Shown piece after piece: positions 1 through 8,380 of a stretch of DNA of 64,000 nucleotides (positions are counted from its first letter, which is position 1; every line of letters starts with the position of its first letter). A program made the translations under genes and the position numbers. Under the pieces are notes generated by a model. That model saw only the letters and a program-made list of their open reading frames with translations. It was not told where the DNA came from and made no database searches. The DNA lies in the NCBI GenBank assembly GCA_036397035.1, contig DASWJS010000017.1:62001-126000 (forward strand). The letters run 5' to 3'. The DNA is from DASWJS01 sp036397035 (GTDB lineage Bacteria; Actinomycetota; AC-67).

Positions 1-837
1 GGCGACCGCCGCGCGACGACGTGGGACTCCTACGACGAGGTCGCCGGCTACACCAGGCCGCTCGTGGTGGACCTGCACCTGCCGGCCAACTCCGACGCCG
101 AGCGCGACGGGTTCAAGCTCGCGCTCTACTTCCTGGACTTCGAGGGCTACCGCGCGCAGGACCTCGTCATCCGGGACGTGACGCGGGGCGTGACGCTCCC
201 GACCGAGCACATCGCGAACTTCCAGGGCGGCATCTACTACCGCTACGTCGTGCCCGCCGGCACGGACCTGGAGATCACCCTCACCAAGACGGCGGGCCAG
301 AACGCGGTGCTCTCCGGCATCTTCCTCGACGAGCTGTCCACGCACGGCGACGGCGGCACTCCTCCGGACGAGCCGCCGGTCGTGAACGAGCCGCGCACGC
401 CCGGATACTGGGGCAACTGGAGCAACCACTTCACCCAGGCGCAGTTCCAGGCGATCCTCGACGCGGCGATCGCCCAGTGCCCGGCGTTTGCCGGCACGAG
501 CGTCAAGCAGGCGACCGACAAGCTGCGCGCGGACGCCTGGGCCATGTCCGACAAGCTCGCCCAGCACTTCCTGGCCTTCTGCCTGAACATCGCCGACCGC
601 CGCCTGAACCCCAACACGCACGTCGACCTGACCAGGATCCTCGGCGCGCTGACGGTGTTCGGGGACGACACGCGGACGGTCGAGCACATCCGGGCGAAGG
701 TGCAGTTCAAGTGGGACTCGCAGGGCACGCCGTGGAAGGCGTGGTCGCGCATGCAGCAGGAGATCGCCAAGAACGTCCTCGACGCGATCAACAACGACGG
801 CAGCGGCTTGCTGATGGACGTCGAGATCCTGCTGTGA
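1..837 (+). CDS. Secreted or surface protein of unknown function, 5' end outside window
   Basis: The reading frame is open from the first base, so the N-terminus lies upstream. About 278 residues are visible. The first ~115 residues look like a beta-rich carbohydrate-binding-type domain of the kind appended to secreted proteins; this is a pattern impression, not a family assignment. A Gly/Pro-rich linker (GDGGTPPDEPP) follows. The C-terminal ~150 residues begin with TPGYWGNW, resembling the GYWKN-type start of a poorly described helical domain in actinobacterial secreted proteins. The stop overlaps the GTG start of the downstream sugar transferase (GTGA), so the two are co-transcribed. Context suggests a cell-surface role. 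No catalytic motif was recognised. Confidence 0.7.
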   Translation, partial: GDRRATTWDSYDEVAGYTRPLVVDLHLPANSDAERDGFKLALYFLDFEGYRAQDLVIRDVTRGVTLPTEHIANFQGGIYYRYVVPAGTDLEITLTKTAGQNAVLSGIFLDELSTHGDGGTPPDEPPVVNEPRTPGYWGNWSNHFTQAQFQAILDAAIAQCPAFAGTSVKQATDKLRADAWAMSDKLAQHFLAFCLNIADRRLNPNTHVDLTRILGALTVFGDDTRTVEHIRAKVQFKWDSQGTPWKAWSRMQQEIAKNVLDAINNDGSGLLMDVEILL

Positions 838-2306
838 CGATCGAGCGAACCGCCGCCCGTCCGGGGCGGGCGCTCGCGCCCGACGAGCTGGTCGTTCTGC
901 CCGGCCGGGTGCCGCCGTGGGTCGGCGGCATCCGGCTGGGAGCCGACGTGCTCGGGCTCGCCGCCGGCTTGCTGATCAGCCTCGGGCTGCGCGGACGCAT
1001 CCTGGAACCACTCTCGGGCCCGACGAGCGTCGTCACGCACGGCCTCGGGCTCGCCGTGCTGATCCCCGTCTGGCTCGCGATCCACTTGCTCGCCCTCAAC
1101 CATGCCGGCCTCTACCGCAAGCGGGTCACGCGATCGGCCGTAGACGACCTGCCCCGCATGGGGCGGGGCGTCACCTACGGGGCCCTGGTCGATCTCGCCA
1201 CGACCTACGTGCTGCGGGTCGCCACGCCCCGGGGGCTGATCATGGCGGCATGGGCGGTGGCGATGGTCGCGATCGCGAGCGGCCGGGCGCTTGCGTACGC
1301 ATGGGAACGCCGCTACTTCCGCACGTCCGACGACGGCGAACGGGCGATCATCGTCGGCGGCGGCGTCCTGGCCGTCCGCACGCTCGAGCAGCTCGAGCGC
1401 GTCCCCCACGACGGCCTCCGCCTGATCGGCTCGGTCGGCGAGGACCGCTTGCGCGACGACGTGCCCTACCTCGGCGGGGTCGACGACCTGCCCGCCATCG
1501 TCGCGGCCTACGGCGCCGACCAAGTCATCGTCGCCCAGGACGGCTCGGATGCGCCGGGCCTGACCGGGGCCATCTGGTCGACCGGCGGCATGCGCACGCG
1601 CGTGTCCCTGGTGGCGTCGCACCCCGACCTGATCCTTCCCTTCGGCGAGCACGACCGCCTCGGCACGCTGCCGCTGATCCACGTCCGCCATCCCCAGACC
1701 CGCCCGGTCGCGCGCCGCGTGCGGGACGTGATCGACTGGTCGGCCGCGCTCCTTGCGAGCATCGTCACGGCGCCGCTCGTGCTGCTGCTGGCGGCGATCG
1801 TGCGCCTGGACTCGCCCGGCCCCGCCTTCTTCCGCCAGAAGCGCGTCGGCCGCGACGGCAAGGTCTTCGACGTCGTCAAGCTGCGCACGATGGACGCCGA
1901 CGCCGACGCGCGCAAGGAAAGTCTGGCACCACTCAACGAAGCCGACGGGCCGCTGTTCAAGATGAGGGACGACCCGCGCATCACCCGGGCCGGACGGTGG
2001 TTGCGCCGGACCTCCCTCGACGAGCTCCCGCAGCTCTGGAACGTCGTGCGCGGCCAGATGAGCCTGATCGGGCCGCGACCGCCGACGCCCGAAGAAGTCG
2101 TGCAGTACCCGATGTGGTTCCGCCGGCGGCTCGCGGTGCGACCGGGGATCACCGGACTCTGGCAGGTCAGCGGCCGGTCGGCGCTCCCGTTCGCGGAGGC
2201 GATGCGTCTGGACCTCACCTACGTCGAGGCGTGGTCCCCGTGGCTCGACATCCAGATCTTGCTGCGGACCGCAGCCGCCGTCCTCCGGCGCGAAGGCGCC
2301 TATTGA
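834..2306 (+). CDS. Polyprenyl-phosphate sugar-1-phosphate transferase (WbaP/WcaJ-like)
   Basis: A 490-residue membrane protein predicted to transfer a sugar-1-phosphate from a nucleotide sugar to undecaprenyl phosphate, the first step of exopolysaccharide or glycan repeat-unit assembly. Hydrophobic segments fill residues ~35-160, followed by a Rossmann-like CoA-binding region (IIVGGG near 180). The catalytic bacterial sugar transferase domain occupies the last ~200 residues and carries KLRTMD, DELPQLWNV, GPRPP and RPGITGLWQVSGR. Length and architecture match two-domain polyprenyl glycosylphosphotransferases. The GTG start was chosen because it overlaps the upstream stop. A flippase nearby fits the same pathway. 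The sugar donor cannot be told from sequence. Confidence 0.93.
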   Translation: MTIERTAARPGRALAPDELVVLPGRVPPWVGGIRLGADVLGLAAGLLISLGLRGRILEPLSGPTSVVTHGLGLAVLIPVWLAIHLLALNHAGLYRKRVTRSAVDDLPRMGRGVTYGALVDLATTYVLRVATPRGLIMAAWAVAMVAIASGRALAYAWERRYFRTSDDGERAIIVGGGVLAVRTLEQLERVPHDGLRLIGSVGEDRLRDDVPYLGGVDDLPAIVAAYGADQVIVAQDGSDAPGLTGAIWSTGGMRTRVSLVASHPDLILPFGEHDRLGTLPLIHVRHPQTRPVARRVRDVIDWSAALLASIVTAPLVLLLAAIVRLDSPGPAFFRQKRVGRDGKVFDVVKLRTMDADADARKESLAPLNEADGPLFKMRDDPRITRAGRWLRRTSLDELPQLWNVVRGQMSLIGPRPPTPEEVVQYPMWFRRRLAVRPGITGLWQVSGRSALPFAEAMRLDLTYVEAWSPWLDIQILLRTAAAVLRREGAY

Positions 2307-2307
2307 G

Positions 2308-2790
2308 ATGGCGCTCATGACCCTGCGATCGAGGTTCGACGATCTTCCCCCCGAAGCCCGGAACCTGCGGCTGGGCTCGCTGCTGCGCGAACACCGCCTG
2401 CGCGGGGGCTTGACGATGGCCGACGTCGAGCGCCGCACCGGCGGCGCGGTGAAGGCGGCGGCGCTCAGCGCCTACGAGCGCGGCATGCGCCCCGTTCCCG
2501 CGAATCGCCTGCCCGTGCTGGCCGAGCTGTACGGCTCGACGCCGGACGCGCTGCTGGCGCGGGTGGAGCCCCCGACCCCGACCGGCGTCGTCATCGACGT
2601 CGTCGCGCTCGAGCGCGCGCCGGATCAGGCCCCGCTGCTCGCCGTCGTGCGCGACCTGCTCCGCAAGCGGCGGGAGCCCGCCGGGCGCCTGGTGGGCATT
2701 CGATCCTCGGACCTGCTGTCGGAGGGCGAGGACGTGACCGTCGTGCTCGACGCGCTCCGCGAGCGGGGCATCCTGGTTCAGCCGTCATAA
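2308..2790 (+). CDS. XRE-family (BldD-like) helix-turn-helix regulator
   Basis: A 160-residue protein with an N-terminal HTH domain (residues ~20-80). The segment LREHRLRGGLTMADVERRT followed by AYERGMRPVP and LAELYGSTPDALL matches the BldD/XRE layout seen in actinobacterial developmental or surface-polysaccharide regulators. The C-terminal half has no recognised domain. It starts 1 nt after the sugar transferase stop, so it is probably translationally coupled. A second ATG three codons in (2317) is an equally possible start. Inferred role: control of the adjoining surface locus. Confidence 0.85.
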   Translation: MALMTLRSRFDDLPPEARNLRLGSLLREHRLRGGLTMADVERRTGGAVKAAALSAYERGMRPVPANRLPVLAELYGSTPDALLARVEPPTPTGVVIDVVALERAPDQAPLLAVVRDLLRKRREPAGRLVGIRSSDLLSEGEDVTVVLDALRERGILVQPS

Positions 2791-2791
2791 T
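2786..2791 (+). promoter_or_regulatory. Candidate -10 element for a leaderless mRNA
   Basis: CATAAT lies 6 nt before the ATG of the pentapeptide-repeat gene, and no Shine-Dalgarno sequence is present. The spacing would put transcription start at or next to the start codon. No convincing -35 was seen. Confidence 0.4.
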
Positions 2792-2797
2792 GACGGC

Positions 2798-3370
2798 ATG
2801 GGCCTGACACGGCGGGCGTTCCTGCGCGAGCTGGCGCGCGGCAACCGGTCGTTCCCGCGCGCGCAGCTCTCCGGCTGGGACTTGTCCGGAGCGAACCTGT
2901 CCGGGACCGACCTGTCCCAGGGAGAGTTGCGAGAGACCGTTCTGCGCGACGCCGATCTCTCCCACGCCGTGCTCGTCGCCGCCGACCTCGCGGGCGCCGA
3001 CCTCACCGGGGCGAACCTCACCGGGGCGGTCTTGACCGGCGCCGTGCTGGCCGCGGCGGACCTGACCGACGCCGACCTCACCGGCGCGCGCCTCGTGGGC
3101 GCGCAGTTGCCGGGAGCGCGGCTCTACGTCACCGACCTCACCGGCGCCGAGCTGGTCCGTTGTGAGATGTCGGAGGTCTACGGCGTCGAGGCCACCTTCG
3201 ACCAGGCCGACCTGACCGGGGCGGTCCTGCGAGGCGCCGATCTCGCCGATGCGCGCTTCGTCGGAGCATCGCTCGTGGGCACGGACCTGCAGGGCGCGAA
3301 CCTGCGGGGAGCGCTGCTGACGGGCGTCAACCTGCTCGGCGCCGACATGACCGGCGCAACCCCCGGCTGA
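2798..3370 (+). CDS. Pentapeptide-repeat protein
   Basis: 190 residues. From about residue 25 the chain is built of A(D/N)LxG repeats (for example LSGANLSGTDLS and LTGANLTGAVLTGAVL), the signature of a right-handed quadrilateral beta-helix. The N-terminal stretch (LTRRAFLRELARGNRSF) is basic and helical, and there is no signal peptide. Members of this superfamily include DNA-mimic gyrase protectors (MfpA/Qnr), but most have no known role and nothing here allows a choice. There is no ribosome binding site, and a -10-like hexamer sits 6 nt upstream of the start. Confidence 0.92.
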   Translation: MGLTRRAFLRELARGNRSFPRAQLSGWDLSGANLSGTDLSQGELRETVLRDADLSHAVLVAADLAGADLTGANLTGAVLTGAVLAAADLTDADLTGARLVGAQLPGARLYVTDLTGAELVRCEMSEVYGVEATFDQADLTGAVLRGADLADARFVGASLVGTDLQGANLRGALLTGVNLLGADMTGATPG

Positions 3371-3385
3371 GCTACCCCCGCCGAG

Positions 3386-4612
3386 CTATCCGGCGCGGCG
3401 CGCCCGCACGGCTCCCGCTTGCAGCATGACGATCACCACCTCGGTCAGCACGGTCGTCACCGCCGCCCCGGTCGCGCCGTGGCGTGGGATCGCGTAGAGG
3501 TTCGACGCCACGTTGAGCACCGCCGCGATCCCGGTGATCGTCGCCAGCAGTCCCTGCGCATCGCGCGCGAGCAGCTCCCACGCAAGGGGCGTCGCCGCGA
3601 TCGACAGGCCGAGCGCAATGCCGAGGATGCGAAGCAGCGGGATCGCGCCGGCGTAGGCGGGGCCGAACAGGATGGAGATGACCGGGTCCGCCAGCAGCGC
3701 GATGCCCAGCGCCCCGGCCGCGCCGAGGCCCGCCATCGCGAGCAGGCTTCGCCGCAGGAGCCGCGCGGCCGCCTCCGGCTCGTGCCGGGCGAGCCGCATC
3801 TGGCGAGGGCTGATCACCGCGGCGTAGATGGTGGTCACGAACGACAGCGTGTCGAAGATCCGATACGCGGCGCCGTAGACGCCCGTGAGCGCCGGCCCCT
3901 TGATCGGCTCGAGCATCGCCGAGTCGGTGCGGTAATAGATCGACTGCGCGATCAGGTGGCCCCCCAACGGGCCGGCCGTGCGCAGCAAGAACCGGGTCGT
4001 TCCCGTCGTCACCGGGCCGCGCGGGAACCACCCACGGGCCCGCACCAGCGCCACGGCGCCGAAGGCATATGCGGCGTACCCGGCGGCGTAGGCGACGCCG
4101 ATGCCGCCCAGGCCGATCGAAGTCCGCGCGGCGAGCACGCTCCCCGCCAGGAAGATCCCCTTGCTCGCCACGTCGACGACGCCGCGGGGGAGCGGCCGCT
4201 CATGTCCCTGCAGGATCGCGAAGAGCAGGTTGCCGGTCCCTTGCAGGAAGAGTCCGGCGGCGAGCCCGGCGGTCAGCAGCGGGGCGCGACCTGCGATCGC
4301 GATCGCGGCGCCCGCCAGCACGACGCCGAGACCCGCCGCCCCGAATCGAAGCGCCCCGGCGACGTGGGACTCGGGGTCGCGCCGGGCGACGGCCCGCAGG
4401 ATGAAGCTCTCGAGCCCGAAGCCGCCGACGACGACGGCGATCGAGAGCACGCTGAAGGCGAAGACGAACCGCCCGAATGCCGCCGGTCCGAGCACGCGCG
4501 GCACGATCGAGACCCAGGCGAGCGCGAAGATCCACGTTCCCGCCTGCGTCGCGGTGAGGCCCGCGCTCTTGCCGAGGACGCCGCTCCGGGCCCCGTCTCG
4601 ATCGCCGCTCAC
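3386..4612 (-). CDS. Polysaccharide flippase (Wzx/MATE-like oligosaccharide exporter)
   Basis: A 408-residue integral membrane protein with about 12 hydrophobic segments and the N-terminal pattern of the polysaccharide biosynthesis/MVF superfamily (ATQAGTWIFALAWVSIVPRVLGPAAFGRF). It is predicted to flip lipid-linked oligosaccharides across the membrane. It is convergent with the pentapeptide-repeat gene, only 15 nt apart. Together with the sugar-1-phosphate transferase at the left edge it suggests a small exopolysaccharide module. The substrate is unknown. Confidence 0.88.
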   Translation of the reverse strand: MSGDRDGARSGVLGKSAGLTATQAGTWIFALAWVSIVPRVLGPAAFGRFVFAFSVLSIAVVVGGFGLESFILRAVARRDPESHVAGALRFGAAGLGVVLAGAAIAIAGRAPLLTAGLAAGLFLQGTGNLLFAILQGHERPLPRGVVDVASKGIFLAGSVLAARTSIGLGGIGVAYAAGYAAYAFGAVALVRARGWFPRGPVTTGTTRFLLRTAGPLGGHLIAQSIYYRTDSAMLEPIKGPALTGVYGAAYRIFDTLSFVTTIYAAVISPRQMRLARHEPEAAARLLRRSLLAMAGLGAAGALGIALLADPVISILFGPAYAGAIPLLRILGIALGLSIAATPLAWELLARDAQGLLATITGIAAVLNVASNLYAIPRHGATGAAVTTVLTEVVIVMLQAGAVRARRAG

Positions 4613-4647
4613 CCGGCGACGGTAGCGCGGCCGCCCCGACGAACCGG

Positions 4648-5409
4648 TCAGCGCGGGTCGGCCAGACGGCCGGCCGCCTGCAGCGCCGCGCGGGCGGCCG
4701 CGCGCGGCGCGTCGCCGGACTCGCCGATCAACGCCGCGCCAAGCTCGGCATGGTCGAACTCGTCGCGCAGGAGCACCAGCACGGCCCGCTCGGCGCTCAC
4801 CTGCCCCTCGGTCGCTTCGACGACCTTCAGGTTCGGAGCGACGGCGCTCAGCGTCGCGTGCGCGACCGCCTCCAGCGGCGTGGCGCCCTCTGCGGACCCC
4901 GGCTGCTCGCCGCCCACGGTGCGCACGATTACCTCCGCGCGCGCCCCCTCGCCGAGCGTGTCCACCCGCACGCGTCCGACCGTCGCGGGCGCCGGAGCGG
5001 CGGCCTGCCCGGACGCGTCCAGGAACGCGGCGACGCTGCCGATGCTTCGGGCGAGCTTCACGGCCGTCGCCCGCTCGGCGGGCTCCATCGGCGCCGTCCG
5101 GCGTCCGACGACGTGCACGCCCCTGCTCGTCGGACCGGCCGTCGAGACCGCGACCGCGAGGAACCCGCCGAGCAACAGCGTCTCGTCTCCGGCGTGCTCG
5201 TCACCCATCGTGTCGCGCAGGGAGGTGAGCAGCTCGAAGGCCTCCGTCGGCGTCACGTCGCTCAGCGAGGGCCGGACCATGTGCAGCTCCGGTGAGCCGC
5301 CCTCGGGCAGGTGCAAGTACGCCGCCAGGTCCAGATCCATGACCGCGCACAGCGCGTCGAGGCCGGCTTTGACGATCTCGCGAGGGTCCTGCGGGGTGTT
5401 CTCGGTCAT
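4648..5409 (-). CDS. Uncharacterised protein, possible GAF-like sensor
   Basis: 253 residues, with no membrane segment or signal peptide. The start was set at the ATG directly behind GGGAGGAAGG rather than the more upstream in-frame ATG at 5478, which has no ribosome binding site. Residues ~10-130 (LDALCAVMDLDLAAYLHL, then GGFLAVAVSTAGPT) have the alternating pattern of a GAF-type sensory fold; this is an impression only. The C-terminal ~100 residues resemble a dsRBD- or hotdog-like alpha/beta unit without clear motifs. It is divergent from the small receiver-like gene at 5582, and the 172-nt gap between them should hold both promoters. Function unknown. Confidence 0.7.
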   Translation of the reverse strand: MTENTPQDPREIVKAGLDALCAVMDLDLAAYLHLPEGGSPELHMVRPSLSDVTPTEAFELLTSLRDTMGDEHAGDETLLLGGFLAVAVSTAGPTSRGVHVVGRRTAPMEPAERATAVKLARSIGSVAAFLDASGQAAAPAPATVGRVRVDTLGEGARAEVIVRTVGGEQPGSAEGATPLEAVAHATLSAVAPNLKVVEATEGQVSAERAVLVLLRDEFDHAELGAALIGESGDAPRAAARAALQAAGRLADPR

Positions 5410-5581
5410 CCTTCCTCCCGTTTGTGATGGTACGCGATGGTCCGGAGCACGTCCGATTCGTTGCCGTATCGGCGCCAACGCGAACGATCTCCTGGCTCAG
5501 AAGGGCTATTTTCGCCGGCGGCCAGTAATCGATCCGCGTCACGGCTCGTTTAGGTCAGTACGAGCGACGGAGGTTACAGCC

Positions 5582-5899
5582 ATGCAGTGGACGCTGATTG
5601 TTTCAGAGGATGACGGGTTCCAGCGGCGCGCGCTTGCGTGCATGCCCGACCGGTCCTACGTCGTCGGCGCGACCGGCGACGGCTCGGCGCGGCAGATCGT
5701 CGGCGCCCTGAACGTGGCGACCGTCCTGGTCGACGCGCGGGACGACGCGGGGCGCAAGTTCCTCGGGTCGCTCGCGGGACTGCCGAGCAGCCGCCTTCCG
5801 CGGATCCTCGCCGTCGGACTTGCGCGAGCCTCCACCCGGTTCGAGCGGCACGGCACCGTCACCAGCGCCGTGCGCGCGGGGCTCGCCGGCGCCGCCTAG
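5582..5899 (+). CDS. Small receiver-like protein of unknown function
   Basis: 105 residues, preceded by a GGAGG Shine-Dalgarno 8 nt from the ATG. The pattern of short hydrophobic strands (WTLIVSEDD, ATVLVDARDD, PRILAVGLA) is that of a CheY-like fold: acidic residues follow strand 1, and an aspartate lies near the end of strand 3. A normal lysine/threonine switch is not obvious, so it may be a pseudo-receiver. It runs convergently into the zinc-finger gene (4-nt overlap) and divergently from the sensor-like gene. No family was recognised. Confidence 0.6.
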   Translation: MQWTLIVSEDDGFQRRALACMPDRSYVVGATGDGSARQIVGALNVATVLVDARDDAGRKFLGSLAGLPSSRLPRILAVGLARASTRFERHGTVTSAVRAGLAGAA

Positions 5900-6249
5900 G
5901 CGCTCTCGCGCTGCTTGCACGTGACGCACAGCGTCGAGTACGGCAGCGCCTCCAGGCGCTCCTCCGGGATCGGGTTCCCGCACCGCTCGCAGGTCCCGTA
6001 CCCCCCTTCGTCCATCCGCTTCAGCGCGTGATCGATGTCGCGCAACTGCGCCCGCAGGCGTTCGATGAGAATGAGGGTCTTGCCAAGCTCCGCCGTCGAG
6101 TGCGCGCTGTCGGCGAACCCCGCGTCGTAGCCCTCGCCTTCGAGACTCCCCTCGTCGGGGTCGGCGCCGCTTTCGCGAAGCTGCCGGCGCACGTCCTCCC
6201 GCGACGAGTCGAGCATCGCGCGGAAGTGTTCGAGCTGTTGGGCGTTCAT
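5896..6249 (-). CDS. DksA/TraR-family zinc-finger protein
   Basis: 117 residues. The N-terminal ~80 residues are helical and charged, consistent with a coiled coil. The C-terminus carries a four-cysteine finger, CERC followed 17 residues later by CVTC, matching DksA/TraR C4 zinc fingers. Family members bind RNA polymerase through the secondary channel, and many actinobacterial ones are uncharacterised. The acidic DxxDxA-type tip motif of DksA is not evident, so RNA polymerase binding is inference. It lies 9 nt downstream of xerD, probably in the same transcript. Confidence 0.85.
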   Translation of the reverse strand: MNAQQLEHFRAMLDSSREDVRRQLRESGADPDEGSLEGEGYDAGFADSAHSTAELGKTLILIERLRAQLRDIDHALKRMDEGGYGTCERCGNPIPEERLEALPYSTLCVTCKQRESA

Positions 6250-6258
6250 CGATCCCCC

Positions 6259-7224
6259 TTAGCGGGAGGCCACCCGCGCGCGCGGATGGGTCCGGTCGTA
6301 GATCTCTCGGAGCCGCTGCGGGCTCGTCAGCATGTACACCTGCGTGGTGGACACGTTCGCATGGCCGAGCAGCTCCTGCACGACGCGCACGTCGGCGCCG
6401 CCCTCGATCAGGTGCGTGGCGAACGAGTGACGCAACGTGTGCGGCGAGATGCGCCGCGTCAGGCTCGCTCGTTCGGCATAGCGCTTGAGGAGCTTCCAGC
6501 ACCCTTGCCGCGTCAGCCTTCGCCCGCGCTGGTTGAGGAACAGCGCGTGCTCGCTCGAACGCCCGCGCCGGACGAACTCGGGGCGCCCCGCCGTCAGGTA
6601 CGCCCGCACGGCGTCGCGGGCGACCGAGCCGAACGGCACGACGCGTTCCTTCGAGCCCTTGCCAACGCACCGAACCGTCACCCCGTCCAGGTCCACGTCG
6701 TCGACGTCCAGGGCCGTCAGCTCCGAGATCCGGAGCCCGGCGGCGTAGAGCAGCTCGAGCATCGCGCGGTCCCGGACCGCAGCCAGGCCCTCGGCCGGCA
6801 CCGCCGCAAGGAGGGCGCGGACCTCCGCCTGCGAGAGCGCCTTGGGGAGCGCGCGGGGAAGCCGCAGCGTGCCGATCTGCTCGGCGGCGTCGGCGGCGAC
6901 GACCCCCTCGCGCAACGCGAACCGGTGGAAGCCCCGCACGGCCGCCACGACCCGCGCGACGGTGGCGGCCGAGTATCGCTTCTGCGGGGCGTACTCCGAT
7001 TCCCGGAGGTGCGCGACGAATGCGGCCACGTGCTCCTCGGAGACGGCGGCCGCGCTGCCGACGCCCTCGCCGGCGAGGTAGGCGAGGTAGAGCCGGAGGT
7101 CGCGCGTGTAGGCCTGCTTGGTGTTGGGCGCGACACCCTGCTCGACCGCGAGGTGGTCGAGGAACCGCTCGGCGAGCGCGGCGAGGTCACCCGTGACGGC
7201 GTGCGCGTGCTGTGGTGAACTCAT
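6259..7224 (-). CDS. xerD: Tyrosine recombinase XerD
   Basis: 321 residues, normal for XerC/XerD. The N-terminal SAM-like core-binding domain (~15-105) includes NTKQAYTRDLRLYLAYL. The catalytic domain shows Arg in GLRISEL, Lys in GKGSKER, the HTLRHSFATHL box (His and Arg), the second His in LLGHANVSTTQVY and the nucleophilic Tyr at the end of that motif. It resolves chromosome dimers at dif together with a partner recombinase. Closeness to pyrG and steA is the normal actinobacterial position, which argues for XerD rather than a phage integrase. Confidence 0.95.
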   Translation of the reverse strand: MSSPQHAHAVTGDLAALAERFLDHLAVEQGVAPNTKQAYTRDLRLYLAYLAGEGVGSAAAVSEEHVAAFVAHLRESEYAPQKRYSAATVARVVAAVRGFHRFALREGVVAADAAEQIGTLRLPRALPKALSQAEVRALLAAVPAEGLAAVRDRAMLELLYAAGLRISELTALDVDDVDLDGVTVRCVGKGSKERVVPFGSVARDAVRAYLTAGRPEFVRRGRSSEHALFLNQRGRRLTRQGCWKLLKRYAERASLTRRISPHTLRHSFATHLIEGGADVRVVQELLGHANVSTTQVYMLTSPQRLREIYDRTHPRARVASR

Positions 7225-7251
7225 GGCGGGGGCAGTCCTCTCGCGACCGGT

Positions 7252-8370
7252 CTAGTGGGCCAGGAGCGACTCGAGGACGGACGCGGCGAAGCCGTGCGCC
7301 GCGGCGACGGCGTGGTTGGTGATCGCGCCCTCGAACACGTTCACTCCCTTCGCAAGCGTCGGGTCGTCCTCGATCGCCTCTCGCGTGCCCTTCCGCACGA
7401 TCGCGACCACGTACGGCAAGGTCGCATTGGTGAGGGCGTAGGTCGAGGTGTGGGGAACAGCCCCGGGCATGTTGCCCACGCAGTAGTGTACCACCCCGCC
7501 CGCGACGTACGTGGGATCCCTATGCGTCGTCACGCGGCTCGTTTCGAAGCAGCCGCCCTGGTCGATCGAGATGTCGACGATCACCGATCCCGGCTTCATC
7601 GCCTCGACGACCTCGCGTGACGCCAGCTTCGGCGCGAGCGCTCCCGGCACCAGCACGGCGCCGATCACGACGTCGGCCTCCGCCATCTGCTCCTCGATCG
7701 TCAGGCCCGCGCTGGCGAGCGTGAGGATCCTTCCCTTGTGAATGTGGTCCACATAGCGCAGCCGCTCGACGTTCTTGTCGAGCAGCACGACCTCGGCCTC
7801 CATGCCCTGCGCGATCCACGCCGCGTTCGACCCCGCCATGCCGGCGCCGATCACCACCACGCGGGCCGGGCGAACGCCCGAGACGCCGCTCAGCAGCACG
7901 CCGCCGCCCCCGTGCGGCCGCTCCAGGTGCGTCGCGGCCACGTGCGGCGCCATCCGCCCGGCGATCTCGCTCATGGGCGCGAGCAGCGGCAGGTGCCCGG
8001 CGGCGTCCTCGACGGTCTCGTAGGCGATCGCGACGCACCCCGACGCCACGAGCGCGTCGGTCACGTCGCGGTGCGCGGCGAGGTGCAGGTAGGTGAACAG
8101 AATCTGGCCCGGACGCAGCAGGCCGAACTCGGTCGCGAGCGGCTCCTTGACCTTCAGGATCATCTCGGCGCCGGCCCAGATCTCGCGCGCGTCTTTCACC
8201 ATAGTCGCGCCGGCGCGCTCGAACTCCTCGTCCGGGATCGAAGACCCCTCGCCGGCGCCGGCCTCGATCATGACGGGATGGCCCTCGGAGGCCAGCTCGC
8301 GAACGCCCACCGGCGTGATCGCGACCCGGTATTCGGACTCCATGATCTCGCGCGGGACGCCGACGATCAT
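7252..8370 (-). CDS. ald: Alanine dehydrogenase
   Basis: 372 residues, the usual length. It catalyses NAD-dependent interconversion of L-alanine with pyruvate and ammonia. The N-terminus MIVGVPREI with Arg at about 15 (ESEYRVAITP) holds substrate-binding residues. The catalytic His is in YLHLAAHRD, and the Rossmann motif is VVVIGAGMAGSNAAW. It begins 10 nt after the pyrG stop, so the two are likely co-transcribed. Its placement between pyrG and xerD is less usual than the Nudix gene found there in mycobacteria. Confidence 0.97.
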   Translation of the reverse strand: MIVGVPREIMESEYRVAITPVGVRELASEGHPVMIEAGAGEGSSIPDEEFERAGATMVKDAREIWAGAEMILKVKEPLATEFGLLRPGQILFTYLHLAAHRDVTDALVASGCVAIAYETVEDAAGHLPLLAPMSEIAGRMAPHVAATHLERPHGGGGVLLSGVSGVRPARVVVIGAGMAGSNAAWIAQGMEAEVVLLDKNVERLRYVDHIHKGRILTLASAGLTIEEQMAEADVVIGAVLVPGALAPKLASREVVEAMKPGSVIVDISIDQGGCFETSRVTTHRDPTYVAGGVVHYCVGNMPGAVPHTSTYALTNATLPYVVAIVRKGTREAIEDDPTLAKGVNVFEGAITNHAVAAAHGFAASVLESLLAH

Positions 8371-8380
8371 GGTCTCGTCC

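Noticed and set aside
243..2438. Very long minus-strand frame opposite the sugar transferase, and similar frames opposite pyrG, arg, pheT and the transporters
   Set aside because: High GC leaves long open shadows; these have Arg/Pro/Gly-biased products without motifs, while the opposite strand encodes clear families.
6259..7224. Tyrosine recombinase as a sign of an integrated element
   Set aside because: Its neighbours and motifs are those of chromosomal XerD; no att repeats or phage genes were found.
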